Positions 48,058-59,370 of a stretch of DNA of 64,000 bases are shown here, one piece after another; position 1 is the first letter of the stretch; each line of letters begins with the position of its first letter. The translations under genes were made by a program, and so were the position numbers. The DNA lies in assembly GCA_020205615.1 (NCBI GenBank), contig JAINUW010000243.1, forward strand, positions 1-64,000, given 5' to 3'. The notes beneath the pieces are model-generated. The model made no database searches and was not told the DNA's origin. It saw only the letters and a list, made by a program, of their open reading frames with translations. The DNA is from Panax quinquefolius. Lineage: Eukaryota > Streptophyta > Magnoliopsida > Apiales > Araliaceae.

Positions 48058-48423
48058 TCCGGATCAGGTCCGGACTCCCGGACTGAACCAAAATTCGAAC
48101 TTTTTTTTTTTGCTTTTTTTGGGTTTTTTTTTTTAAAACAACTAAAAAAATAAATAATATTTTATGGAATTGAAAATTTTCCTTAATACAGTGTTTTGGG
48201 TGTGATTTGGGTATGTATAACAAAATATGTATGTACAGTCTGTGCAGATTGTACCACCATTTTTTAGTATAGGTATTCAAATCATACTCAAAATATTGTA
48301 TTATGGAAAAATTTCAGTTCCATAAAATATTAAATATTTTTTTTTAGTTGTTTTAAAAAAAATAAAAAAAAAATATTCGGATCCGTTTTTGATCAGGTCC
48401 GGACTCCCGGACCTGATCCATTA
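48053..48423. mobile_element. Foldback (MITE-like) element 3
   Basis: Inverted ends carry GGATCAGGTCCGG (48,060-48,072 and, inverted, near 48,408-48,420). Inner arms 'ttttatggaattgaaaattt' and 'aaatttcagttccataaaat' pair with each other. It is related to element 2 by its GTCCGGACTCCCGGAC ends, so the two form a small family. Confidence 0.6.
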
Positions 48424-48466
48424 TATATATATATATATATATATATTGAGAAGAGCAATTTATTTA

Positions 48467-48790
48467 TTAAAGAAAATCATTCACCAGTACATCAAAAATA
48501 TTCGAAGGAGGACTATCAATCCACCCAACCTAACTGTAGATACGTAACGTGACGCCTACTTGCTGTAACACGAAAGAATACAATTACCGATCGCGGAACA
48601 TAAGAGAGAATACAATAATTAAATTCTCTTTGAAGAACTTTACAATCATTAATGACGATGCCAAGTTCTGATTCATCCACAGTGTCATTATTGATTGCAT
48701 TAATCACCCCAAGAGCATCAGATTCCACAATCACTTGGTCTATTCCAAACGTTTTGGCAAGGCAAAAAGAAATTGTGCCTAAACCCAATT
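48467..48790 (-). pseudogene. RNase H-like (RVT_3 type) fragment of a retroelement
   Basis: The minus-strand frame contains 'VIVESDALGVINAINND', 'DCKVLQREF' and 'LSYVPRS', the second half of the plant RNase H-like domain found at the 3' end of many non-LTR retroelement ORFs. After a frame break come 'YLQLGWVDS' and a stop, with AATAAA immediately after the stop codon on that strand. The first catalytic half is missing: the sequence changes near 48,790 to the plus-strand frame that follows. Confidence 0.65.
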
Positions 48791-48815
48791 TCAGACTCAA
48801 GAGAGTCCAGAAATT

Positions 48816-49166
48816 GTGGCTAAACCCAGCAAAGCAAAAAGAAAGCTGGCCAAGAAGTATATTCTTGAGAATGAAAAAGTGTTGAAAGAGGAAACCAAGA
48901 GTATGGCTGCAAAAGTAGAACTGCCCCAAGCAAACGAAGAGGACGGTGCTCCAGCTAAGGGGGAGATCCCTGAAATTCTCATGATTGAGTATACACCAGC
49001 TGAGGGGGAGAAGTCTACAGCTCAAGAAGATGTTCCAGCTGAAGGAGACTTTCTGAACTTAGAAGAAGATATACCAGCTGAGGGGGAGTTTCTAAACCTC
49101 CAAGAAGATGTTCATGCTGAGGGGGAGCCTCATGATATCCCAATGGATGGAGAAGAGGTCCTTGCT
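48816..49166 (+). pseudogene. Sirevirus-like accessory reading frame, 5' part (interrupted by LTR B3)
   Basis: Starts at ATG 48,816 with a basic segment 'MAKPSKAKRKLAKKYILEN', then acidic repeats built on 'PAEGE'/'PAEGDFLNL' (four to five units). The reading frame runs in phase up to the insertion point GTC CTT GCT and continues on the other side of the LTR as CAA GAT AAA. The frame is open further upstream to a TAA near 48,781, so the true start is uncertain. No known catalytic domain is present. The position before a Copia-type polypurine tract suggests the 3' accessory (env-like) frame of a SIRE-type Copia element. Confidence 0.55.
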
Positions 49167-51632
49167 TGTAACCCCAGCTATTATAAATAAAGATGAATTT
49201 TCTATAAATATTATTTTGAATATTATGGAATAAATTTGATATAATGTTATAGTTGTGGGTAATATTTATAAATTTTGCAAAGTATGCAAGTTGTTATAAA
49301 ATATTCGTTTGGTGGGAATATTCTTTTGTTAGGGAATATTATTGCATAACTACTCAATCATTGGTGGACCCCACAATGTAATTATTGTTGGATCGAGAAA
49401 ACGATAAAAATATTTTATAAAAATAACTACGGAGGTGTTACTGTTAAAACTGCTGAACTACCCGGTGGTAAAGTACAAGAATCTGGCGTGGGTCGCATAA
49501 GAAGACACTCAGTATTGTTATTGATGCTTACGTGAGAAGTCACTCATTTACGCTTTCAATTATTCTACATGAATCACGATCATATCTCTTATATTATTAA
49601 TTCAATTATTGTCACAAGATTATCATCGTATAATATGTTATATTATTAATTGAGATTTACAAGTTATAAATGATTAATAATTGTTGAAAGATTAAAAATG
49701 TGTTGATTAAAAATAAAATGATTTGTGGTAATATTTATTCAATCCTTAATGTATATAAAGAGTCGCATTATGAGACGTTTGTGGTAAGTTTGATTATTTT
49801 ATGGTGGGGCCCATATGTCATCATCTAAGAGTCTCTTCATTCATAATAGATTTACCTTCATCAATAATAGTAATTACCTTCATCAATAGTAATTACCCTT
49901 GTGAATAGTAATTACCTTAAATCAATAGTAATTACCTTTACAGACGTCAAACCACTTGTCGTTTCACATTACAAAGGCCGAACCACTTGTCGTTTCACAT
50001 TACAAAAGGCCGAACCACTTTTCTTTTCACATCACCGATTCGTCAAGCCACTCGCCTTTTTCACGTGGTAAGTGTAAGCTAGAAATCTTCTATAAATAGA
50101 GGCCTAGTGCTTCATTATTTTCACTTAATTCATTCAAGCTTTTAGAGAGAAATAGAGAGAATAAGAGAAAGAAGAAGAGTATTTTGTTACTACACCATCG
50201 CAAAGATTCAATCTCCTACCAAAAGTAAGGGGTGTTATTCTTCTTATTCATGAAGAGAAGCTGTTGTTATTCCATCGCTTATTATTATTCGTTGGAATAA
50301 CTTTGATACGCGGTTTACCCTATACTTGGTGACATTCTTCTATTATTCATTGGAACATCCATGCGTGTGTTTTACACAGGACTGGTTAAAATCTTTATTA
50401 TTATTACATTTGGAACATCTCATCACTGTGTGTTTTACAGGACCTAGTTCCGCCTTTTTATTATTATTACGTTGGAACATCCATACATGCGTTTTTACGC
50501 GGACGGGTTCCGTTATTTATTATTCTGTTGGAATAAACCTCACTCGCGCTATCATCGCGTGCATGGTGATTTCTTTTGTTATTCCATTCTTTATTATACC
50601 CGGTTGGTTAAAACTTTGACTTTATACTCCATGAAATTAGTGGAATATCCTCGATATTTGCGTTTCATCCAAAGATCTTTTCATGGAAATATTCTTACGA
50701 TCATTCTTGAATTTTACTCTACAAAACAAGATCATGTTGATAATTTGGACGTTAATAATTCTGGATAAAATAATTCTTGAACTTGTTTTATTGAATTCTT
50801 ATATCATGGTCATCATCCTCATGTTTATATTATGTTGAAAGTCATCTCGTGGCACAGTAGTGCATAGATGGACTTGGTATGATTATGACCGAGAGATTAT
50901 TCTGTGTAATCATTTAAGTAATGTTACAAATGATATGATAAAAATCCTCGATCAGTAGTAGTATCGATGGACATTGTTGGCATGATCACTTGATTATTAA
51001 TGAATACACAACTATTCTCGCCGTAAGGTATGAATAATTGTGGTCGTGATACTAAAGAATATCCTGGCCAGAGTGCAGGGGTGATTCAATGATGTGGAAT
51101 ATTTATTAAAGTCGAGTCTCAAACTATAACTTGATGATGAAAAACCTTTTAAATCATAAAAGATAGTAGATTTTATTTTCTACTTGACTTTTTAATGGAT
51201 TCTTTGGTTCACAGTAGTTAAACTTGATGTTCATTATATTTTATCGGTTTAACATCATTGTCAGAGGCTAATGATAATTTATTCTCGCATTATCTTAGTC
51301 ATAATATTTCATCGAGCTAGTTGAGCTCACTCTTTCTTTCACCGTTCTCTTGTGAAATGAGAATATAGCCGGGACGAGTCTGGGAACAGAGTAATGGCCG
51401 AGAGGATAGCATTAGTAGTCCTCACTATTTCGTGAAATAGTGTGATAATAATTGTAATGAGGACTCCTTTTGAGTTTGTATAATATCTAGTAGACAATAT
51501 TTGTATTCAAACTCACGGTTTATGTCGTATTGCATACCTGCACGCTTATATTAGTAAGTTGTATTTAAATTACGCACCATATATCCGACTACCCAAGATG
51601 GGTGATATATACCTATTTTTGGGGGCGTCACA
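49167..51632 (+). mobile_element. Solo LTR of family B (copy B3) with perfect target duplication
   Basis: TGTAACCCC...GGCGTCACA, 2,466 bp, flanked on both sides by TTGCT (49,162-49,166 and 51,633-51,637). It is the only family-B LTR in the window in plus orientation. It contains ~20-bp 'ggtaattactatt'-type repeats in U3 (inverted relative to B2), a TATA box near 50,092 (TCTATAAATAGAGG), and the repeat units near 50,330-50,550. Lack of internal sequence with an intact target duplication indicates LTR-LTR recombination after insertion. Confidence 0.92.
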
Positions 51633-51637
51633 TTGCT

Positions 51638-52609
51638 CAAGATAAAATTGAACCAATGCCAAACCTTCCAGAGACCATTGAGATAATGGAATCGTCAGAA
51701 GAAAACGAAGAAGAAATAGATGATGATAATGATGAGCTTCAAATCACTGGTGTAGGGAAAGATGGATTTAGGAGCTATATGTACACTCAACTGTTTTCCT
51801 ACCTACCCATGATGGCATACCATCAAGCTCAAATCCTGAACTCATGGGATCACATGTTCTGGAGCTTCAAGGAATATCCAGCAATCTTAGTTCTGGCTAA
51901 TGGATTTCCAGGAAAAGTCATCTTCGCCAAGAAGCTGCTTACCAACCATTCCTCATCAAAAGACAAACCTGAGGTATTGTCTATCCCTACCAGTTTTAGA
52001 GTTAATCACCTGCCATCATCTTCATTTAGCTATTTCTATGAATTTCCTAAATGGTTGGAAGTGATTCTCAATCCAGTAAATCAGTTTCCAGCTGCAGAAT
52101 CCCAAAATTCTATAACTGAAGAACCAGAAAAAGTCAACCTTACCCTGCTCCCTCAAATCACCAACTCTACGATTCCAGACTCAAGCCACATCGTAGAGTC
52201 CAATATTGAAATCGTAGAGTCATCTATCCCAGATATCCAAACCCAAGCCCTTCCAGCTGATATACCATCTTCCTCATCACATGACTACTTCAGTCTTGAT
52301 CTCGCTCTTTACAATCTGCAAGATCAATCTCAACCAAGAACCCCTCCAATGAACAATCCTCAAGCAAATGATACTCTCCCAAGCCTGCCTACAAAGGATG
52401 ACTTGAAAGACATCTCTGAGAAAATGATCAAGTCTATAGAAGCAAGTTTGGAGACTCACTCTGATCTCATCAATATCCGGCTAAATCAAATGATCGCAGC
52501 TGCAAATAATTTTCCTGGCACTATGAATACTGAGCTTACAAAGAGGCTAAGTGAAATTATCAAAGAGATTCCGAAGAGTATGTCAGACAGAGATGAGATC
52601 CACTTCTAA
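51638..52609 (+). pseudogene. Sirevirus-like accessory reading frame, 3' part
   Basis: Continues the frame of 48,816-49,166 without phase change. It has an acidic run 'ESSEENEEEIDDDND', a Trp/Phe/Tyr-rich globular-looking segment ('YLPMMAYHQAQILNSWDHMFW', ~51,800-51,865), a Ser/Pro/Thr-rich linker, and a helical segment with 'DLKDISEKMIKSIEASLETH' near 52,395. It ends at TAA 52,607-52,609. I do not recognise a domain. The two parts together would be about 440 codons at the empty site. Confidence 0.55.
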
Positions 52610-53316
52610 AGAGCTGCTAAGTAAAGAGAGGCTGGACTCGAAATGCAGAAACACCAAGACCTTCAACATAAAATTATGCTGGACAATATCCTCAACTTGA
52701 AAGCTTCTGTGTACGACTTCTAGAAATCTTATGCAAATCAGGAGAAGCATAATGATATGATTCTGTCAGCCCTCCAAAATAAAGAAGCAAGATCCGAAAA
52801 ATGTGATCAAGGAAAATAGGAGGACATCGCTCAAACCCAAAGCCAATGGCCGAAAGCTTGTCCAAGGAGTTAATCGCTGTCTCACAGATATTCGAACCCT
52901 TGATGTTGACATAAAGGGGAGAATAAGAAAAGGAAAGGAGGAGATCAAGGAGGCCAAGGCAGAGGAAGAGGTCATGAAACTCAAGAAAGGGGAAGAAGTT
53001 AATTTTATGCTCAGACATCACAAAGCCCTCCTGCAAGACTATCACATCATCAGACTCAACGATCCGTCAAGCAGCATTTGTAATGCCTATTCCTCTGAGT
53101 CATCAGGAGCCGACTCCTAGCTCACAAGACGTGTCTACTGTACGCATAAGGATGCCAATTGGAGATCATGCATTCATACGCAGACATGAAGAGAATCCAG
53201 TTCTAAGTCTAAGCGAGCTGGAAGAGTTAGCAAGAAATGAGGAAGCTCAAAGGAAAAGAAGGGTTGAGGAGTATGCCAATCCACCTCCACAAAAGAGGTC
53301 AAGGAAACAGAGATAA
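52610..53316 (+). pseudogene. Downstream remnants of the Sirevirus-like accessory frame
   Basis: After the stop at 52,609, coding-like pieces continue in other frames: a coiled-coil-like 'KGKEEIKEAKAEEEVMKLKK' (~52,915-52,990) and 'LSLSELEELARNEEAQRKRR' (~53,200-53,260), with a basic C-terminus 'PPPQKRSRKQR' and a stop at 53,316. The shared Lys/Glu-rich composition suggests one original frame broken by a stop and frameshifts. Confidence 0.45.
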
Positions 53317-53502
53317 GTTGAAACTTAAGTTTCCCATTGATGTAATGCTGAATTATAATATCTTCTGATCATCAATAAATTCATACTTATTCTCTAGAAA
53401 TTTCAGCTGCTCACTGAAATACTAAGTCATGTTTAAATTTCTTGCAAATGCATCTAGTCACTAATAATCATGACAACAAATCTCCTTGGTTATGTCAACA
53501 TC

Positions 53503-53624
53503 AAATAGGGGGAGATTGTTGGGAGAATGCATATTATGATTTGATGTTTTAATGTATATGTTCATGATTATTTGTAAGGTCCTTAAATGAATATATGTAC
53601 AAGGACTTAGTGATAGATCAAAAT
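53503..53624 (+). mobile_element. Polypurine tract and 3' LTR start of a Copia (SIRE-type) element
   Basis: 'aaatagggggagattgttggg' is the classic Copia polypurine tract plus LTR start. The LTR would begin TGTTGGGAG at 53,517 and is cut after ~108 bp by the family-B LTR at 53,625. The reading frames at 48,816-53,316 are immediately upstream, where Sireviruses carry an extra frame. No Copia pol is in the window. Confidence 0.65.
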
Positions 53625-55620
53625 TGTGACGCCCCCAAAATTAGGTATACGTCACCCATCTTGGGTCGCCACTTACATGGTACATAAATTCAAATACAAA
53701 CTCAATTATACATCCGTCAGCAGTAACATCGACAATAACATAAAGCGAGAGTTCTAGTAGGAATATTGTCATTTAGACAATATCCATACTCAAGGAGTCC
53801 TCATTATATTTATTATCACACTATTTAACTGAATAGTGAGGACTACTAATTCTATCTTCAGGACCATCACTCCTTTTTCCGACTCGTCCCAAACTAAATT
53901 CTCATTTCAAGAGAATAAAGTGAAAGAAAGGGTGAGCTCAACTAGCCCAAGAAGAAATATTATAACTAAGATAATGCGTAATAAATTATCAATAGTCTTC
54001 AACAATGTTAAACCGATAAAATACAATAGACAACCGGTTTAATCTGCAGCAGTAATACGCAATCCATTAAAAGAGTCAAGTAGAAAATAAAGTCTACTAT
54101 CTTTTAGGTTTTAAAAGGTTTTCATCAATTTTTATCACTAAGACTCGGTTTAATGAATAAACCACAATATCTAATCATCCTCGCATACACACGGTCAAGG
54201 ATTTTCATCAAATTATCAATAATTGACTATACCGAATCACCCCCGGTCATAATCATATCAAAAACTATCCATCATCGCATTACGTGCCACCGAGGACTTT
54301 TATCACATCATTTGTAACATTACTACCATGATTACAATCAATAATCCCCTCGGTCATAATCATACCAAGTCCATCTATGCACCTACGTGCCATGATGACT
54401 TTCAACATAATATAAACATGAGGATGATGACAATGACATAATAATTCAATAAAACAAGTTCACGAATTAATTTATTCAGAACTAATAACGCCCAAATTGT
54501 CAACATGATAATCGCTTTGTAGAGTAAAATTCAAGAATGATCAAGAATATTTCCATGAAAAGATATCGATGAAACGCAAATATCAAGGATATTCTACTAA
54601 TTTCATGGAGTATAAGTCAAAGTTTTAACCATTTGGGTATAATAAAGAATGGAATAACAAAAGAAATCACCACGCACGCGATAGTCCAAGACAAAGTGAG
54701 TTATTCCAACAGAATAATAAATAACGGAACCGGTCCAAGTAAAACGCATGCATGTGATGTTCCAAATGTAATAATAATAAAGACGGAACTGTGTCCTGTA
54801 AAACACATGCATGTGATGTTCCAATGAATAATAGAAGAATGTCACCAAGTATAGGTAAACCACGTATACAAAGTTATTCCAATGTAATAATAAAGAATGG
54901 AATAATGTAAGAAGATCACCAAGTATAGGGGATTCAGCAGATACAAAAGTTATTCCAATGTAATAAATAAGAATGGAATAACATAAAGATTTCACCAAGT
55001 ATGTGGTACGCCGGCATACAAAGTTATGTATAGGTATGCCACTTTTACAAAAGTTATTCCAAATGTAATAATAAAGAATGGAATAACAAAAGTTCTCTTC
55101 ATGAATAAGAAAGAATAACACCTCTTACGAGTACAACAAATAATATTCCCTACCTTAGAAGAACCTCAATATTGGAAAAGTGAAGTAGTTAGAATACTTT
55201 TCTTCTTTTCTCTATAGTTTTTCTCTCAGAGTTTCAATGAATTCGTAAGAAATAATGAAGGAATGAGCTTTCTATTTATAGAAAAACCGAGGGTGACTCT
55301 TGGTCTTAACGAAGGGTCAAAATGACTCTTCGTAATATGAAGAGACAACTACTATTTCATGAAGGGGTAATTAACCTTTGGAACAATCAAGAGGCGCTTA
55401 ACTCTCGTAATATGAAGGACAACTACTATTCATGCGAAGGGGTAATTACTATCGACGAAGGTAATTACTATTCACAAAGGTAATTACTATTCACAAAGGT
55501 AATTACTATCGATTTAAGGTAAATACTATGACGAAGGTAAATACTATTGACGAAGGTAATTACTTATTCACAAAGGTAATTACTTATTCACAAAGGTAAT
55601 TACTATTCACAAAAGTAATT
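53625..55620 (-). mobile_element. Family-B LTR (copy B4), truncated by B5
   Basis: Starts TGTGACGCCCCC inside the Copia LTR and follows the family-B pattern: repeat units ~54,690-54,860, a TATA-like 'tctatttatag' near 55,270, and 'ggtaattactattcac' repeats at 55,440-55,620. It stops at 55,620 where another family-B LTR begins. The missing part is not seen in the window. Confidence 0.8.
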
Positions 55621-56834
55621 TGTGACGCCCCCAAAATTAGGTATATCGTCACCCATCTTGGGTCGCCACTTACATGCTACATAAATTCAAATACAACTTA
55701 ATAATATAAGCTGGTAATAATACAATACGATATAATCGTGAGTTTGAATACAAATATTGTCTACTAGATATTATACAAACTCAAAAGGAGTCCTCATTAC
55801 AACTATTATCACTTTATTTCACTGTAATAGTGAGGACTACTAATGCTATCCTCTCCTGACCATTACTCCGTTCCCCGACTGGTCCCAACTATATTCTCAT
55901 TTCGAAGAGAACGGTGAAAGAAAGGGTGAGCTCAACTAGCCCAAGAAGAAATATTATGACTAAGATAATGCGTAATAAATTATCATTAGCCTTCAACAAA
56001 GGTTAAACCGATAAAATACAATTGACAACCCGGTTTAATCTGCAAATGAATATACAATCCTTTAAAAGAGTCAGTAGAAAATAAAGTCTACTATCTTTTA
56101 GGTTTTAAAAGGTTTTCATAAATTTTTATCACTAAGACTAGTTTAATGAATAAACCACAATATCTAATCATCCTCGCATTACCTGGCCAAGGATTTTCAT
56201 CAAATTATCAATGGTCACGACTATACCGAATCACCCCGGTCATAATCATACCAAAACTATCCATCATCGCATTACAAAGCCATCGAGGACTTTTGTCACA
56301 TCATTTATATCAAGCCATGATTATACCGAATGAACCCCGGTCATAATCATACTAAGTTCATCTATACGTACGTAAGCCAAAAAGATAACTTTCAACATAA
56401 TATAAACATGAGGATGATGACAATGATATAAGAATTCAATAAAACAAGTTCAAGAATTAATTTCTCTAGGATTTATTAACGTCCAAATTGTCAACAAGAT
56501 CTTGTTTTGTAGAAAGTAAAATTCAAGAATGATCGGAAGAATATTTTCATGAAAAGATCTTTGGATGGAACGCAAATATCAATGATATTCTACTAATTTC
56601 ATGGAGTATAGAAGTCAAAGTTTTAACCAACTGGGTATAATAAAGAATGGAATAACAAAAGAAATCACCACGCATGCGAGATTCAAGATGTATGAAAAGT
56701 TATTCCAATGAATAATAATAACGGAACCAGTCGTGAAATTCACAACCGGCTGTGATGATCCAATGTAATAATAAATTTGAATAATAATAAACTATGGAAC
56801 AGTGGGTGTAAAACACATGACAGGATATTCCAAC
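55621..56834 (-). mobile_element. Family-B LTR (copy B5), truncated by B6
   Basis: Begins TGTGACGCCCCC at 55,621 and aligns with the first ~1.2 kb of B2 and B6, up to the 'ggatattccaac' repeat unit, where B6 begins at 56,835. TATA and U3 are absent here. Confidence 0.8.
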
Positions 56835-59282
56835 CGTGACGCCCCAAAATTAGGTATCGTCACCCATCTTGGGTCGCCACTTACATTGTACATAAATTCA
56901 AATACAACTTACTAATATAAGCATGTGGTACAATACGACATAAAGCGTGAGTTTGAATACAAATATTGTCTACTAGATATTATACAAACTCAAAAGGAGT
57001 CCTCATTACAACTATTATCACACTATATCACGTAATAGTGAGGACTACTAATGCTATCCTCGGACCATTACTTCGTTCCCCGACTCGTCCCAATTTATGT
57101 TCTCATTTCACAAGAGAAACGGTGAAAAAAAGGGTGAGCTCAACTAGCCCAAAGAAGAAATATTATGACTAAGATAATGCAGAATAAATTATCATTAGCC
57201 CTCAACAAGTGTTAAAGCAGATAAAATACAATAGACAAACGGTTTAAGCTGCAATGAATAAGCAATCCATTAAAAGAGTCAAGTAGAGAATAAAGTCTAC
57301 TATCTTTTAGGTTTTAAAAGTTTTCATCAATTTTTATCATTGAGACTCAAATTTTTAATAAATAAACCACCACATCTAATCATCCCATACCACGGCCAAG
57401 GATTTTCATCAAATTATCAATGGTCATGACTATACCGAATCACCCCCGGTCATAATCATACCAAAAACTATCCATCATCGTGCATTCACAGTGCCATCGA
57501 GGACTTTTGTCACATCATTTATATCAAGTCATGATTATAATAGAATGATCCTCGGTCATAATCATACTAAGTTCATCTACGCATCGCGTAAGCAAAGATA
57601 ACATAATATAACATGAGGATGATGACAATGACATAATAATTCAATAAAACAAGTTCAAGAATTAAGTTATTCGGGAACTAATAACATCCAAACTGTCAAC
57701 ACGATCTTCGCTTTGTAGAGTAAAATTCAAGAATGATCGGAAGAATATTTCTATGAAAGATCTTTGGATGAAACGCAAATATCAAGGATATTCTTCTAAT
57801 TTCATGGAGTATAGAAGTCAAAGTTTTAACTAATCGGGTATAATAAAGAATGGAATAACAAAAGAAATCACCATGCATGCGATACTTCACATGTATGCAA
57901 AGTTATTCCAACAATAATAATAATAACGGAACAGTCGTGAAATTCACAATCACATGGATGATCCAAATGTAATAATAAATCTTTGAATAATAAACAATGG
58001 AACCAGTCGGTGTAAAACACACGTATACATGATATTCCAAATGTAATAATAAATGTGGAATAATAAACAATGGAACCGAAGTAAAGGTGTAAAACACATG
58101 CATGGGATATTCCAATAGAATAATAAAGAATGGAATAATGAGAAGAAGATCACCAAGTATAGGGATTAGCGTATACAAAGTTATTCCAACGAGAATAAAT
58201 AAGAATGGAATAACATAAGGATTTCACCAAGTATAGGGTGCCGCATATATACTGAGTTATGTATAGGGTATACCACTTTTACAAAGTTATTCCAATGTAA
58301 TAATAATGAATGGAATATGTGAAGTTCTCTTCATGAATAAGAAAAGAATAACACCTTGACGGGTACAACAAATAATACCCCTTACCTTAGAAAAGAGCTA
58401 ATATTGGCAAAGTGAAGTAGCGAATACTTTTCTTCTTTCTCTCTATAGATTTTCCCTCTATAGCTTCTCTCTATAATTTCTCTCTAGAGAGTTTCGGTGA
58501 ATTAAGTAAGAAAATAATGAAGGAATGAACTTCTATTTATAGGAAAATAGAATGCATAGTAATTAATCCATGAGCGGTCCAGATTGATTTACTTTAATCT
58601 GACGGTCCATATTTAAAGCAAAATCTTTTAAATAAAATATAATATATTCTATTTATATAAAACATTTTACTATGCAAACACTATACAACACTATGCAAAA
58701 CACTACGCAAAACTTTATGCAACACTATGCATAATAAAATATAATATATTCTATTTATAGAATAACTTTAATAAAGTATTACATTTTATATAAAAGATGT
58801 TTACATTTTATTACGTTAATAATATCTGAATAAAACAAAACGTCATTATCGCTTATAATAATTCATATTATTAATAAATGATAATGGAATCAAACCGAGT
58901 GACTTCTCACATAAGCATCAATAATCAATACCGGTGTGCTACTTATGCAACCACACGACATCTTGTACTTTTACTACTGAGAGTAGTTCAACAAAGATCA
59001 ACCGGTAAAACTTCCGTCGTTATTTCAATAAAATATTTTTGTCGTTTTCTCAATCCGATAATAATTTTGCTAGGGGTCCACCAATGATTGAGTCGTTATA
59101 CGAATATTCCCCGCTAAACCGAATATTCACGACCAATCGAATATAATATAACCACTCAGACATACTTTGCAAAATTTATAAATACTACCCACAACTATAA
59201 TATTATCTCAAATTCACACCATAATATTAAAAATTATTTCGACAAAATTTAAATCTTTATTGATAAAATCTGGGGTCTCTGA
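56835..59282 (-). mobile_element. 3' LTR of family-B element (copy B6), complete
   Basis: 2.45 kb. Left terminus 'cgtgacgcccc' is a degraded TGTGACG; the right end 'gataaaatctggggtctctga' is next to a polypurine tract (minus strand AAGGAGGGAGATC at 59,290-59,282). It is therefore the 3' LTR of a minus-strand element whose 5' LTR starts at 63,141. The U3 carries 'ctatgcaaaacac' repeats at ~58,670-58,730 as in B1. Confidence 0.8.
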
Positions 59283-59370
59283 TCTCCCTCCTTATGGAAT
59301 TTTGCCCTCGAAATTAGGTACGTACTGGTATGATAAAGAGGTGAGGATACCTTGAATACCTTTATCGTTG
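59283..59370 (-). pseudogene. Integrase C-terminal tail and polypurine tract of element B6-B7
   Basis: Minus-strand sequence 'ggtatcctcacctctttatc' to 'aattccataaggagggagat' matches the last ~75 bases of A1 pol (9,845-9,912). This is all that remains of pol at this end before unrelated sequence starts. Confidence 0.6.

Noticed and set aside
47924..48280. Short frames around 48 kb with Ile-Tyr and Ser-Leu runs
   Set aside because: They consist of (TA)n, (GA)n and poly-A/T tracts of the foldback elements.
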